From the NCBI GenBank assembly GCA_023376005.1, contig CM042150.1, positions 75,820,611 to 75,884,610 on the forward strand: a stretch of DNA of 64,000 bases. The letters are read 5' to 3'. A program made the position numbers and the translations under genes. How positions within the stretch are numbered: position 1 is the first letter of the stretch; each line of letters starts with the position of its first letter. The notes beneath the pieces were generated by a model. The model ran no database searches, had not been told where the DNA came from, and saw only the letters and a list, made by a program, of their open reading frames with translations. Of this stretch, positions 23,033-35,384 are shown piece after piece. The DNA is from Doryteuthis pealeii. Its lineage: Eukaryota; Mollusca; Cephalopoda; Myopsida; Loliginidae.

Positions 23033-23038
<6 letters not shown>
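22734..23038. repeat. Near-perfect 305-bp foldback element between (TA)n tracts
   Basis: The left arm (22734-22873) and right arm (22898-23038) are reverse complements with about three differences. The centre of 24 nt (aaacgaacgctagtgttcga...) contains a further small hairpin CGAAC...GTTCG. (TA)n flanks both sides. The arms carry a hammerhead-like core near the middle, one per strand. Confidence 0.95.
22943..22996 (+). ncRNA. Hammerhead-like motif in the right arm of the 22.7-kb foldback
   Basis: Stem I TTGCT (22943-22947) can pair with AGCAA (22992-22996). The core reads C-TTGATGA (22948-22955), one extra T relative to CUGAUGA. Stem II GACC (22957-22960) pairs with GGTC (22973-22976). GAAA follows at 22977-22980. 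Stem III CAG-att-CTG is closed by the A-T pair, and T at 22991 is the predicted cleavage base. The mirror motif in the left arm has lost the G of GAAA. The extra T in the core probably lowers or abolishes activity. Confidence 0.45.
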
Positions 23039-23076
<38 letters not shown>

Positions 23077-23182
23077 TGTTCTGGTTCTAACGGGAGAAAA
23101 TGTAATATTTTATAAAAAAAGAAGGGCCGCAAAATGTATCGTTCTCAGAAAAAATGTTTTATTTTTTTTATTTCACATACGC

Positions 23183-23217
23183 AACACGTGTTTCAGATAT
23201 TCTGGTATCTTCTTCAG
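23183..23217 (-). ncRNA. Canonical minimal hammerhead ribozyme motif, Penelope type
   Basis: On the minus strand the core CTGAAGA (23217-23211) is followed by a perfect 5-bp stem II (AGATA...TATCT, loop ccagaa), GAAA (23194-23191), the self-complementary stem III CACGTG (23190-23185), then U (pairs with the last core A) and U as cleavage base (23183). All conserved core positions are intact. The flanking ~110 bp (ggttctaacgggag...) is bordered by (TA)n and resembles a Penelope terminal repeat. Stem I is short (about 2 bp visible). Confidence 0.65.
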
Positions 23218-23689
23218 GCTTTGATCAATACATATATTGATATACATATATATATATACATAGGTTGTGCATGTTTCTGTAATTTTTCTGTATATATATA
23301 TATATAAACCTTTGAATTTTAGTAATAATTTGAAGATAGGCAGAAATCATTATAAAAGGATTTTTTCTGTATTATCTAGATATATGAAACCTTGTCGAAA
23401 TGTCTAAGTCAATTGGGTTTAGTCTTTTAGACTAATTCAATAAGACAGTTGAAAAGTTAGTGTTTAAATCAAGTAAATATATTTCTAATAAGTATTGAAT
23501 TATTTCATCATAGAAAAGTCTATTTTGTAATCAATGCCTAAATAGAATAATCAGAAATTTGCATGTAGAACTATTTGTGGCAGATGACTATAATGTCTTA
23601 ACTAATTCTTCAATGTATTTATTTAGACAACTCCTCTGCCACATGCAAATTGCAACATAAAATAAATTTTTGAGTGGAGTAAAGCTAGT

Positions 23690-23890
23690 TTGTAATTCTG
23701 GGCTTTCCTTCTCCTAAGCTGGTTGCTTAAGGCTAAGGAGCACGTCTGTCTTAGAATTTACCCATAGATGGTGGGGGGGAAACAAGGATTCATGCTTTTA
23801 TCAAGGACATTAACACAAAATGAAATGCAAAAATGAAATGCCTTGTCCATGATCTGTTCACTAAAACTATTTCCTATAACAATAACCATA
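23690..23890 (-). repeat. SINE-like repeat B, minus strand
   Basis: The segment gggctttccttctcctaagc, acccatagatggtggggg, gattcatgcttttatcaagg, then ccatgatctgttcac. Same family, with a small internal duplication (aaaatgaaatgc twice). Confidence 0.65.
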
Positions 23891-24099
23891 ACCTTCTAAT
23901 TATTTGTGTAATCCAGTAATATAACTGTTGAGATTTATTAAGCAACATTAGGTTGTATCAAAAGTATTTTCACTTTTTTTTTACAGACTTTAACTCCAAA
24001 AACTCATTTCATATGCATTTCATTTGGTTTCAGTTTCTTTACTTAATGGCATATCAACCATTGGTTATTTAATATCCATTGTAGAATAATAGTTGTAGT

Positions 24100-24235
24100 A
24101 TTATTTAACCCATATCTGGGAGGATGAGTGGGTTCATACCTTTGCCAAGGGTATTAGTTTGAAAGTATAGTAGCATAACTGGAGTTTGAACATACTTACT
24201 ATGATGTCAGTCTCTACGGGGACTCACCTATGACT
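24100..24235 (-). repeat. SINE-like repeat B fragment, minus strand
   Basis: The segment aacccatatctgggaggatg, gttcatacctttgccaaggg and tggagtttgaacatac matches the distal half of family B. A related fragment is at 56010-56165. Confidence 0.5.
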
Positions 24236-24239
24236 ACAA

Positions 24240-25280
24240 ATGATTTCTAATAGGACAATATGTGATAGAATTATTATACGTCTTTATTCTTTTTTACCCC
24301 TTTGATAGATATATAAATATTACTCTTCTTTCCCCACACATCAAGCATATTAATATACAGGTATATCATATCATTAGTATTCAGCTGTACCTTTTGTTTG
24401 AAATGTTATGTACAGAAGATGCACAAGATTCTGCTGATTTTGAAGCCTTATTGTAAACTTGACTTCAAAGCTGGTGAATTTACTCACAGAATTGAGAAGT
24501 GGAAGGAAATCTGTGTGTTATGGTATTGCCCAAAAGTCATTTGTTTTAATATTGAAATAAATCCCCAAAATAGACAACTATGATGATTTAGAATGCAAGG
24601 AAGAGGGGAACTTGACCACCAGCACTTGGAATCTTTTATAAGAATCAGTCCCATTGAAAAATACGATAAGGGTAAACAGGATCTCTTGAAAAGTTCTCCA
24701 TGCTTTCTTAGTTGATTGTAACATAAAAAGCATTTTTATACATCCTAATATATCAAAACTATCATTTACTCTAATGATTACATATATAGGAATACAGAAA
24801 ATATTTAATACTTATATAGGAAGAAAGCAGATGCCAGCATTTTAATAATATATGTTAACAATTTTTAATGTAAAACTTGTTTTACCAAGTTTCAGAACTG
24901 ACACTCTACATTGAGCATTTTAAAATGAAAATGTCAAGAATCCATACAGGTTTTATTGATGGACTAAGTTTATTAAATGTATAATGTAAATGTATTGCCA
25001 ATGATTTTATTATAGAAATACATTTCAAATAAATCTTCTGTAGATAATAACTAGTAATGTATATTTATTTTCTATTACATTTTGTATATTGATACATGAT
25101 AATATAAAAATCATTTTATGTTCTGATTATATAGGAAAATTGTTGAATTTAAGGAATGATAAATATATAAAATGTTATCGAAACAAAACTAAAACCCATT
25201 TGTCGTCAACAGAGCAAATTGCAATGCAAATCAAATATCTATCCATTTGTTATTTTCTTAATAAACCTGTCAGTGAGGCT
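24240..25280. other. Unassigned AT-rich sequence
   Basis: Two overlapping ORFs at 24262-24583 show a somewhat gene-like stretch (AGEFTHRIEKWKEICV), weakly like the C-terminal end of mariner transposases, but without other landmarks. Nothing firm. Confidence 0.4.
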
Positions 25281-25284
25281 TTGA

Positions 25285-25595
25285 ATATACTGACTGTATC
25301 CTCTGCTGAGGGATGAGGAATGTCTTGGGAATGATACTGAACTGCATGTAATAGTGAAGCTCAAGTATTGGAGATCTGAGCTGTGTGACATTATTCCCAG
25401 GTCCATACAGACCCGAAGTGATTGTACTTGTTAGGATCCCAGATATGTATAAGATAGATCTGTTTGAAAAACAACGCTTAAGAAACTACTACACAAAATA
25501 ATGTCAATATGAATGTACAATGAGTGTAATTCCCTAACCTCTTGGCATGAAATAACCCTAGATGGGTTGACATGTTGTTAAAATCAATCTTATTT
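25285..25595 (+). repeat. Dispersed repeat C, plus strand
   Basis: The segment tactgactgtatcctctgc, tgaactgcatgtaatagtga, tattcccaggtccatacaga and gggttgacatgttgttaaaa. Same family, with a clear 3' tail. Confidence 0.6.
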
Positions 25596-26029
25596 TCTAA
25601 AAAAAAAAATTCTCATAGCAAATATGCCCCAAAATTTTGTTTCACTCGTAAATGAATGATCTTTATAAAAAAAAGGAAATGAAAACCACAATATTAAGAA
25701 ATATTAGTGAAGTAAAGGATAATCAATTTGACAATAAATAATGTCTTTTGTATTATTTGGATTATTCAGAATATTGTCCTCATCTTTATTGTTATCTACA
25801 CAACATTGCAGCTTATGTGCCCTCCGACCTTCTTCAGGTATTTTGTGTCGGACTCTGTAAACTTCTCAAACTCAGGAACCGCCTCCTTGAACTTGGAAGC
25901 CTTCTCTTTGAAATTGGCAGCCTTCATGTTGTAATAAGGAGCCCTCACAGAACTTCAAACCAAACCCTTTATGTTCTCATTCCGTTAACCATGACTGGAT
26001 ACAAGTGTTAAGCTGTGTTAATTATTCTA

Positions 26030-26130
26030 TTTTACTGTCACCCTTGACAAGGATTGAACCTGCAGCCTAGAGATAACTGTCACTAAGAACTCTATAAATC
26101 AATGCCTATATCCACTACACCACGTGTGTT
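26030..26130 (-). repeat. tRNA-like SINE head, minus strand
   Basis: On the minus strand, box A TGGTGTAGTGG (26122-26112) and box B GGTTCAATCC (26060-26051) are both near consensus. The spacing (about 50 nt) is longer than in a tRNA, and no cloverleaf closes, so this is a tRNA-derived SINE rather than a tRNA gene. Confidence 0.6.
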
Positions 26131-26873
26131 TCACAGATAATAACTAGTAAATAAATGATCTTTATAAAAAAGAAATGAAAACAGACAGTATTAAGAAAGG
26201 ATTCAATTTCAAAATAAATAATGTCTTATTTTGTGTGGCTGTTAAATTCTGTGTTTATTTTTTTTTCTCTCTCTTTGGTTAGTCTCCATATCAAAGAATA
26301 CAGTCTGTTGTAGAAAGATAACTTGCTATATTAGCTTTTTAGGCCACAGACATCTTGTAATTAAACCAGGTTTTATTTTGTAGCATCAGTTCTGCTCTCA
26401 ACTGAATGGATAAACAACAAGAAGAAAAAATCTTTGACAAAATTCACAATAAGCTTTGGCTAAAGTAAAGAAACAGAATTCAAAAATGAAAAGAAAACCT
26501 TCTTTTGAGTGAAAATGTATTTTGAGCTGACAAATCAACTTGGTTTAAAGAAAAAGAAAAAGAAGAGATCAGTTTTAAGTAGTGGTAATGGATTTATTCA
26601 GATAAATTGATCTTAAGCAGGTGTAATATAAGTAAGCTAATGAAGTTGGCTGAGTGTTTTTATTTTTTTGTTATTTAATGAAAGTTCTGTGCTGTAAAAT
26701 AAGATAGTTGGTACTTTGTTGAATAGAACTGAGATTGTTGTTTTTCATAAGTCTGCTAATATAATTCAGGAATGTCAGTTCAAGACTATTTAAAGAGTCA
26801 TTTTTCTTATTTTACATTAAAGAACATTCAATTATGTGGAAGTAATAAATAACATTTCAAAATGATTCAGAAT

Positions 26874-26875
<2 letters not shown>

Positions 26876-26950
<75 letters not shown>
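26876..26950. repeat. (CA)n(TA)n microsatellite
   Basis: A pure tract adjoining the truncated end of the LINE fragment at 26990-27703. Confidence 0.95.
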
Positions 26951-26951
<1 letters not shown>

Positions 26952-26989
26952 GCTTATCAAGTTGTACCAACTACACAGATTTCAAAAAC

Positions 26990-27703
26990 TCTTTTTTGCT
27001 ACTCATCCCTGAGAGGTCCTCCTCATGACATCCAGTATTCGCACAGAACTAAACAATATAAATTTTTGCTGGTGCTAGTCAGCCCACTGGTGTGTCCATG
27101 TGAATATCACTTATGAGTTCATCTTTACTTCTTTAGTAGTGTCCAGCATGCCTTGTTTGTCTTACTTGGATAGTTTATGTGATAGGAGGTAAGTGGCCAT
27201 ACAGCTGCTTTTTGGTTGGGTGCTGTTTACAGTATTTGTTCAAGACAGTATAAACTATCCTTGGGTAGTTCTCATGTAGCTTTTTTTCTCCAAGTGTATG
27301 TGGTGCTGCCATACATTAGCACTGACCTGGCTACAACTTGTAAGAATTCTTGCTTTATCTCATCAGAGAGATCAGATTTCCATATGATCAATAATATGTT
27401 TATAGCATTAAATGCCTTTCTGATGTGTATATTGTCATCACTTTCCGTAGATGAAATATTACTACCTACTAATTTCGAAGTCTTGTAATACACTGTGGAG
27501 ATGTCTCCATCTTGTTTAAAACACGTGAAATCCTTTTTATCTGAGTTCACAGAGGCCATGCTTCTTGCTACTTTCTCTAGACTATGCAGCAGGGATTTAG
27601 CTTGTGCAAATGTGTTTGTGAGAAGCTCTGGATCATCTGTGTAGTCCACATAGTTTCTGTCATACATCATCTCCTTCTTACCTAATATCTGTTTAGATTG
27701 CAA
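26990..27703 (-). pseudogene. Non-LTR retrotransposon (LINE) reverse transcriptase, C-terminal fragment
   Basis: The minus-strand ORF at 27703-27272 carries TNTFAQAKSLLHSLEKVAR, then VNSDKKDFTCFKQDG, GSNISSTESD, IWKSDLSDEI and SVLMYGSTTYTW. These match the well-known LINE segment (ANTPAQAESLLHSLE ... VNSDKTEFMCF ... VSVLLYGCTTWT). The catalytic YADD box appears as YVDY, which should be inactive. After a frameshift the family continues to about 26990 (LNKYCKQHPTKKQLYGHLPP, TRHAGH). The LINE clade cannot be assigned from this fragment. Confidence 0.85.
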
Positions 27704-28570
27704 TATAAAATGCTGGTATTGTTGGTTTTAAAAAATTAGCTTTTTATTAAAAAAATTTTTTTGATGTGTATTTGAGGTCAGAACAGTAATCATATTTCAT
27801 ATACATGCTGTTCCCCCCCCCCTGAAAAGAATAAAAAAAACACAGCTGTCACTAAGAAAGCAATTATCAGATGATGACTCTGGGAACAAGTATGGTTTCA
27901 GGGTCAAAGTATCATAACCACTGTCCCAGCATTATGATATCTTATGATACCACTAAACATTGTTAGTTTTTCTGTCACATTGAGGGAATACCAGATGTAA
28001 ATGCAACCTTTTTATGTAGTCACAACTTTCCAATCAATGTAAAAGAGCTCAGCAATGAAGTATAAATACAATGATGTAAGATTTGAAGCAAATAATAAGA
28101 TGACAATCTCAATTAAGCTAGAAAGTCAAGACAACATTCTACACATTCTTTTTTTAATCTGGTAACTCTTGTCAACAAATGAAGGAATCCTCTGTGCTGG
28201 GGTAAAATTCTCACACTCTCTTATCATTTCTACAGTAATTTATCACATATTTTTTTAAAAGATTAAAGATAGTCCACCTATTAGACAATTAAGTTGGTAA
28301 GATATGTACACACACATACACACATATATGATTTTGTTAGTAATAACTAGATAAACTACATTACTTAAATCTTATCATTTTCTATTTTACTTTTACTATA
28401 CTATAATCCCATATATTTATCATAATGGAGATTCGGTGTCTGTCTATTATTTATTCATAAATTCCACAGCATTTCAATTGTAACCAGGTTTTGACTCCAT
28501 GTCCATGCAACCTTAACTCTAATAATATATATATATATATATATAATATATATATATCATGATGATGATG

Positions 28571-28601
<31 letters not shown>

Positions 28602-28628
28602 GGGACATTACAAACACAAACAAATATA

Positions 28629-29017
28629 TCTATTAATAATGGAGATTCGCTTCCGGTTTTTGTCTGTAACAAAAACTACGTCACTGCTTACGTCACACTG
28701 CCTAAAATCGTCATAAATAGAATACACTCAAAATTTGAGCATGCAATGTTAGACAGTCCTCATTTTTTTAAAAACAAGTTTTAATAAATACATACCTGGT
28801 ATTATCTATCTATATATAGTTTGTTTTATTTTAATATATATTTAAAGTTATCAGAAGTAAGTTTCCATTTCATTTTTAAAAAATTTTTTTACTCCTTTAA
28901 TAAATTTGATGATTTTACTTTACTTATGATACAAACTTCTGATATTAAATTTTCAACTCCCATCCCCTCAGGCAATATTTATTTTACGTCTCCCAGAGGG
29001 CGTTTTTTTTTTGCTAG
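28629..29017 (+). mobile_element. Non-autonomous Helitron, copy 2
   Basis: It starts a|tctattaataatggag and ends ...ccagagggcg...ttgCTAG|T, with a 3' hairpin near 28987-29003. It is collinear with 21342-21768 but lacks the large (TA)n. It has no coding sequence. A 5'-end-like fragment of the family (tcataatggagattcgg) lies at 28420-28440. Confidence 0.75.
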
Positions 29018-30660
29018 TATATACAATTTTTTGTGTGTAATAACTAGGTAAACTACACTGCTTAAACATTCTATCACTCTTTCTTGCTCTTTTACTTTTT
29101 TTTCTTAACTTTCTATACTTCAGTCTTTTCTGTGCCACTTTAAGCACTTTCTCTCATTTTTCATTTCTTATTCTCTCTTTCAACTCTTTTCTTTTCTATC
29201 TTCTGTTTACTTGAGTGATTTCAAAGGATTTCAGTTGATTCCTGTGCTCTCAAATCACCATCATAACTGAGGCCAATATCTCAAAACCCATAGACTAGCA
29301 GAAGTGCTGATCCATATATAAACATTCCTGGCATTTATGATGGGAACTATACTGCTATATCTATCAATCTACCTACTTATCTGTGTATATATATGATTGT
29401 CAACAAGTTTTGATATGTAAGTCCACCTATTCATCAGTTGATCTATTCTATCTCTCGACATGTTCCCCAACTTATGTCTTTCAATCTCTTCATATTGATT
29501 TGTTTGTCAATCTTCCAATCTATATATCCATTCGTATTCCATTTTTATTTTTGTTTAGCGTTCAAATCAATACTCATCTTTGGAAAGTGACTGAAAGTTA
29601 TTTGTTTTCAGAGTTGCTCTAAAAATTCTTCCACTCAAAGACTTCAAAACTTACCATTTCTTGTTGCCTTTCTTGTTTTCCCTCTTCTTACTCGTTTACA
29701 TAATTACTTTCTCCATCACAGCAGTCAGTAAGTATATATGTAAATTGAAATGTGTTTTCATAAAAGTGGCTGCTAATAAAACTTGATGAATAAGTCTGGT
29801 TTCTAAAGTAAATACGAAAAAGGTTTTTTGTTTTGTTTTTTTGTAGAAACATGTAAATATACAAACATTTATGTCTCCAAAAGCCAGTATACTTTAGACA
29901 TTTCACCCACTTCCATATGCACATATACCAAAGGGAAAAATTAGGAATTTAACATCAGATTAATATAGTAAAATGTATTTTGAGAAATATATAAAGGGTT
30001 AAACTGATCTTTGAAAAATATATAGTATGACTTCAATGTTCTGTTAACTTTTACCATTTTCAGACAGTACCAATTTATAAATTTAGAAATCTTTGGAAAT
30101 GAAATCCAGACAGCTGTCAGTGTTGCTTTTGATCGCACACATTTGTGTGTGTGTGTGTGTGTGTGCGAAAGAGAGAGAGAGAGAGAAAGAAAGAGAGACA
30201 GCGAGTATGTTTGGTTTATTGTTTTACTTTTTAAAAAAAATGATATATATTAATGCCAACTTAGGTATATCATCATGGTGTAATGGCTTGTAAGTCTTAA
30301 AAATCAATTACATCTCTCTCAATCGATCAATCAATCTATCTCGATCTGTTCATACCAATTTCAATCTATTTGCATCTATCTATATATCTATGTATCATAT
30401 TGTGGTTATCAATTACTCTACTACTCTGGCATAATCATTACTAAAAACAACTTTTCCAATGCATTTCTTTAGTAAAAACTCAGTACTTTCACATGGTGTG
30501 CTAATGCAATGTATTGAAACTACTATTCTGGCATTAATGTTACTCAGAAATTATCTTTGTAGCAATTTAAATATGAGTTGTTGAAAATTGTAAGTTTTAA
30601 ATAAAACTGAAACTTGTCTACCAGCTTCTCTTCTCTTTCTCTTCTTTTTTAAGCTCACAG
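29018..30660. other. Unassigned AT-rich sequence
   Basis: Contains (GT)n(GA)n at 30143-30205 and (atct)n-like stretches at 29370-29530 and 30310-30400. ORFs here are low-complexity. No gene recognised. Confidence 0.5.
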
Positions 30661-31110
30661 AATGTAATGATGAAAGGGAAAGCATGTGTACTTTTAACCT
30701 TATTTATTAACATGCAACAACAACAGTCGATACAACAAGTACTTAGAGACAGTACTTACTGTTCAGTTGTTACTCTCTCACTGAGGGAAAAGTTCTTTCA
30801 GTCACAAGGGACTGAGACAAGAGCTCGTTTCTATGAGCCTCGCACGTTCATACCAAATCCGAGATGACATTTTTCATTTCTGCCTCACCACGTCACAAGG
30901 GACACTAACTCTTTTTCCTTCCTGTCCCCAAAACGCACAGGAGAGTTCAGGTCCCTACAGCACTATTGAAAGTCACCCACAACTCCCCGCAAAAAATCCA
31001 TTCTCCCCCTCCAACCTCTCGTCACCTCTTACTCAGAGTGGTCATAATGGTGTACCACATTCCTTTGCCTGCCAGGGACAATTTCACAGGCCAGGCATCT
31101 AAAACGCTTT
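30660..31110 (+). other. GC-richer unassigned island with 66- and 89-codon ORFs
   Basis: Base composition is distinct (cctgtccccaaaacgcacag, cccgcaaaaaatccattctc). Overlapping ORFs at 30667-30867 and 30833-31102 have no recognisable domain. It may be a repeat of a family not otherwise present in the window. Confidence 0.4.
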
Positions 31111-32663
31111 GAGTCAGATAAGTTTGACTTGTTACTACAGTTGTGTTTAAAAAACTAAAAAAAAACTGAAGATATATTTACAGACAGAAATGAACAATGA
31201 GTGAGTATATTTCACATTGAACACATTTATTCCAGTTAGTTTTCTACTGGTTGAAGCACCTCTCAAATGTCTCTTTTGATATGATATGAGGTTGTGCAGT
31301 CAGATTTTTTAAGTGTCCTTCATATCATCAAACCTTATCCTTGGGATGAATTTTGAATTTAGAAAACAAGAAAAATAGCCTCTAGCTAGGTGGGGTGGTT
31401 ATTTATATTATTGCACTTTTACAATTCTGTGTTTCACTAAAAACTGGTGATTGAAACATATTAAGAATTCTCAGACTCATCTAGATTTTGTTACTTTTGT
31501 TTAGCTATGAACATGTTTTTATTTAAATTTCAAATTAAAAAGAAAAAATGAAAGATTCAGTCAAGATAATTTTTATCTCACCTTGTATATTTTTGGTTCC
31601 TCTTCAAATACATGAAGGTTTAATAAGTTGTTAGTTTGGCAAAATTGTTAGATGAATTATGATCTGAATTCTTTGTTATATAATGAATAGACATTAATTT
31701 TTGAAAGTAGTGTAGAGTAGTTTGAAAATAACAGTAAAACAGTGGAAAATCACTGATAGTCACATGATCGAACAAGACTAAGAAAGTAGAAATAGAATTT
31801 AGTGGAGTTGAAATCAGGTGAGTATGTGCCACTCTATTTCTGTTTCTCCGCATATGGCAAAGAATGTATTAGAATTCAGGACAAAAATGTACACAAAAAT
31901 ATATCTGAGTTTGTCTCTGATAATCAAAAACAAAATAGTATTCACAGAGAGACATCCCAACCCCCCAAAACCTCAATATGAAGAACACAGACACCTGATC
32001 GAAGATATCCAGCCCGATACGAAGATAGAAGAATAGAAAGGTGATAGAGACTAATTAAAGAAGAAGACTATGCATCATCTTCACTTTATAAAGTTTGATC
32101 TATGTAAATAATAAAGAAATATTGAGTCAAGTGCATTGAAAATGAAGGAGATTATGTTGAAAAATAAATACATGATATTTGAAATAAATATTTTTTTCGT
32201 CTTTAGACGATGGAATTATTGATGGATCTATGTATTGATATTCATCAATAAAGTTGTCTATTGATTATAGTAAAATATGTTCTTTTCTTTTTTATTGGAG
32301 TTGGATTTTTTAAATCTGTAATATTTGTTTTGATTATAAATTAATTTTTACTCTGATGATACAAGATGACTAGCTAAATATATATCAATTTGATATTCTA
32401 AACTGTCTTTCTTTTTCATTTCCAAACTTTAAACACACACACGCACTAACATGTGTAATATATATACATATATATACAATATATATATATATATATATAA
32501 TATATATATATATATAATCATAGAAAGTCACATTCATTAATAATATTCTAATAATAATTTTCTGAAGATATTGGAAATAAATGTAAACAAAATCATTCAA
32601 GATTCATGTTAGTTAATAAGATATTTATCATTTACAAACACTTTTTCTAAGTTATATTCACGC

Positions 32664-32713
<50 letters not shown>

Positions 32714-33060
32714 CTAAAATTTAGTTAAGAACTATATATCAGGCTGTGGACTTATTGATTGATACATATAAAGAACTGTAAACAAATAGAACATACAGTA
32801 AGATAAATATCTACATTGGAGATACTAAAATTATTTAGTACATTAGGATTTACTAGTAAGTTTTTTGTATGCAAATATAAAACCAGAAAAAATGTAAAAT
32901 CCTCTTTACTCTCAGAAATCCTATCAACTAAATCATCAAAAAGGATTTTTAAGAGATAAATATATCATAATCTTTTTTAAGATTTTTTTCACTGAATTTT
33001 GGGTTCTAATTTTTTATATTGCTCCTAAGTTTTTTTATTTTTGTATCCACACAAAATTCA
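31110..33060. other. Unassigned AT-rich sequence with (TA)n
   Basis: No repeat family or exon recognised. (TA)n tracts at 32457-32517 and 32666-32709. Confidence 0.5.
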
Positions 33061-33195
33061 ACATTTGATTGTTATTTACTAAGCTTAGCTTAGTCTGGCA
33101 AATGGGTGCACTAGTACAGAACTCAGTGAAAATAAAACTTACTACCTACCAACCTGTGTTTGTCTTTATCTCTCTGTATCTATCTAGATGCACAC

Positions 33196-33197
33196 AT

Positions 33198-33265
<68 letters not shown>
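33196..33265. repeat. (CA)n(TA)n microsatellite
   Basis: A pure tract. The ORF covering it is an artefact of the repeat. Similar tracts lie at 32457-32517 and 32666-32709. Confidence 0.95.
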
Positions 33266-33268
<3 letters not shown>

Positions 33269-33894
33269 GGAGGGAGATAGAAAAATATTGAAACTGACAT
33301 CAACTGAAAATAGTTTTCTATTCATGTTGCAAATAACTATATCATGTACAGTGTAGCAAAACCATCAAATATAAATATTTTTACTTATCCAAGTTTGGTA
33401 TTTTTGGATTTTATGTCAGAAACATTACCTTGTAACACTCCTCTTAAAATGACTATTGTACAGGTTTTCACTTTCTTTTATTTTGACTCAATGGTTTACT
33501 GAAACAGCAAAACCACTACTTATTTTCTTCTTGATTTAAACTAGGTCTGGTCTTCTGGCCTAGATTGAGTGATCCATTTCTATCTAAAAGTCTAAGAGAA
33601 TTTTATGGATCCCATTTTCTAATATATATTTTGGTTTGTGCATATACCATTTGTCAAAAAAGTCTAACTTCAGTCTCTTGCACAATTCTCAGTGGATCAC
33701 TTTCCCCATCCAGTCATGCATGCTCTTGTATTCCTTTTGTACTATATTATTATTATTATTATTTTGAAAATATTAAAAAAATATGAATAATTGAATGTCA
33801 TCAAAGTCATCAGTTTGAGTTTATGAGATTTTGAGGGGAAAAGTTTAATAAATAAAAATTTCATTATTCTTTTTTCATGTATATAGGGTGTTAT

Positions 33895-34010
33895 TAAGTG
33901 ATCATCCATCTACATACTAGACAGGCTCATCACTGCTTAACTTTGGTCTTCTGGCAGGAACTGGTGCTTTCAGTTTGAACTGGTCATAAGTTGAAGATGA
34001 TATGGTAATG
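33895..34010 (+). repeat. Short dispersed repeat G
   Basis: The segment acaggctcatcactgcttaa, then actggtgctttcagtttgaa, is shared with 55035-55135 (acaggctcattgttgtttaa, ccagtgctttcagcatgac). Family not identified. Confidence 0.5.
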
Positions 34011-34069
34011 AAAATTAGTTAAGTTTTAAAAATTGGATGCCATATTATGTGTGTAAATTTTAGATTTTG

Positions 34070-34330
34070 ATTTGGTTTGGTTTGTTTTATGGCATATCAA
34101 CCTCAGTGGGTCATTTACTGCCAATAAAGTTTTGAAATAAATCAATTCTTAATGGATAATACAATTTTGTTTATCAACTCATGTTTTTCTATTCAACCCA
34201 TAGACGGGACTAAATTTTAGAAATACCAAGAATATATAGTTAATATTATACACAGGTATTGGAGTTGATGGTGGGAATGCTTACAACATATCTACTTTGA
34301 ATAATAATATTTTACTTTATATGCATATAC
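34070..34330 (-). repeat. Dispersed repeat C fragment, minus strand
   Basis: The segment atggcatatcaacctcagtg, tttactgccaataaagtttt and ttcaacccatagacgggact. This is the 3' part of family C on the minus strand, diverged. Confidence 0.45.
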
Positions 34331-35039
34331 ATAGACAGTTACATCCCTAGAATTTTAATAATATATGAGTTAACTAAAATGCATGCACAAATATATGTAT
34401 AAATAAATTCAATTTATGTGCATAAACACACAATCATTGTTCTGAATACAAATGATCACATACTGCATGCATATACTATCACTAATAAAGAGTTTTGTAT
34501 TTGATGTTCTGTCTATGTTATTGATTAGCAAATCAATACAAGTTCCACATTAACAAATTATCTTCCCTGTGTACAAGTGCTTTGTTTTGCTGTACCACAC
34601 CTTCACCTGGACTTGCATCATCTTTTTAACAACAAGGATCCCTTCCTTCTCATCTTCCCCATCTTTTACAGACTGTCTCTATTCACTCCCCTCCTCCTCA
34701 TCTCATCATTGCTTCACATGGTCCATTGAACTTAGTCTGAAACCAGACTGAGTTTGTCATTTTCTAAATTTCACTGTTGGTATTAGCTTGAAATATTTGC
34801 TATAGAAAAAATTTATTGTCTGAGCTCTACTCAACAAGGGAGGTAACTTTCAGAGATTGGATGATTTATATTATTTTTATACTAGGGTATCTGCCTCATC
34901 AAAAATGAGTGCATGGTTTAAATAATTTTGTATTGTTCTATGTATGTAGACCCTTGCAAAAATGTGGTCAAACAGAAAGCTGATACTTTGAATTTTAACC
35001 TTTAATTGACTTATATATATATTTATATAATTTAATTAA

Positions 35040-35225
35040 TCATGACAAGCAAATTCGGCGAATACCATGTGCAATGTGAGGAACACTGTACAGCTGTAAT
35101 TTTGGTCTCATCAGCAGTGTATACCTACGATCTCCCCCCCGACAGAGATCGAACCGGCGGACCCAGGACGCAAAGTCAGAGACTCTAACCCTAGGCCAAC
35201 CTGACACACCACACATGAAACTCGC
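35040..35225 (-). repeat. tRNA-derived SINE (family F), minus strand, with decayed hammerhead
   Basis: On the minus strand a box-A-like region (TGGCCTAGGGTTAG, 35198-35185) precedes box B GGTTCGATCTC (35155-35145). The body then has ACACTG-CTGATGA-GACC (35120-35104) and CAGCTG-TA-CAGTGT (35096-35083). Stem I and the palindromic stem III are perfect, but the second strand of stem II and the GAAA are replaced by aaaatta, so this copy should be inactive. Comparison with 21935-22065 suggests an intact ancestor. Confidence 0.7.
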
Positions 35226-35384
35226 CAAATCAACTTGTCAATCATAAGTGCGCAACTACTATAACATGATGTGACATTATAGCAGCATCGATTTGTTACC
35301 TCTCGCAGAGTCATGTCTTCCGGGCATGACGGCACGCATCCACGTACTCACAACCATGCTAGGCATATATATATATAAGGAGCT

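Noticed and set aside
26030..26130. Possible tRNA gene on the minus strand
   Set aside because: The boxes are good but their spacing is too long and no cloverleaf forms; called a SINE head.
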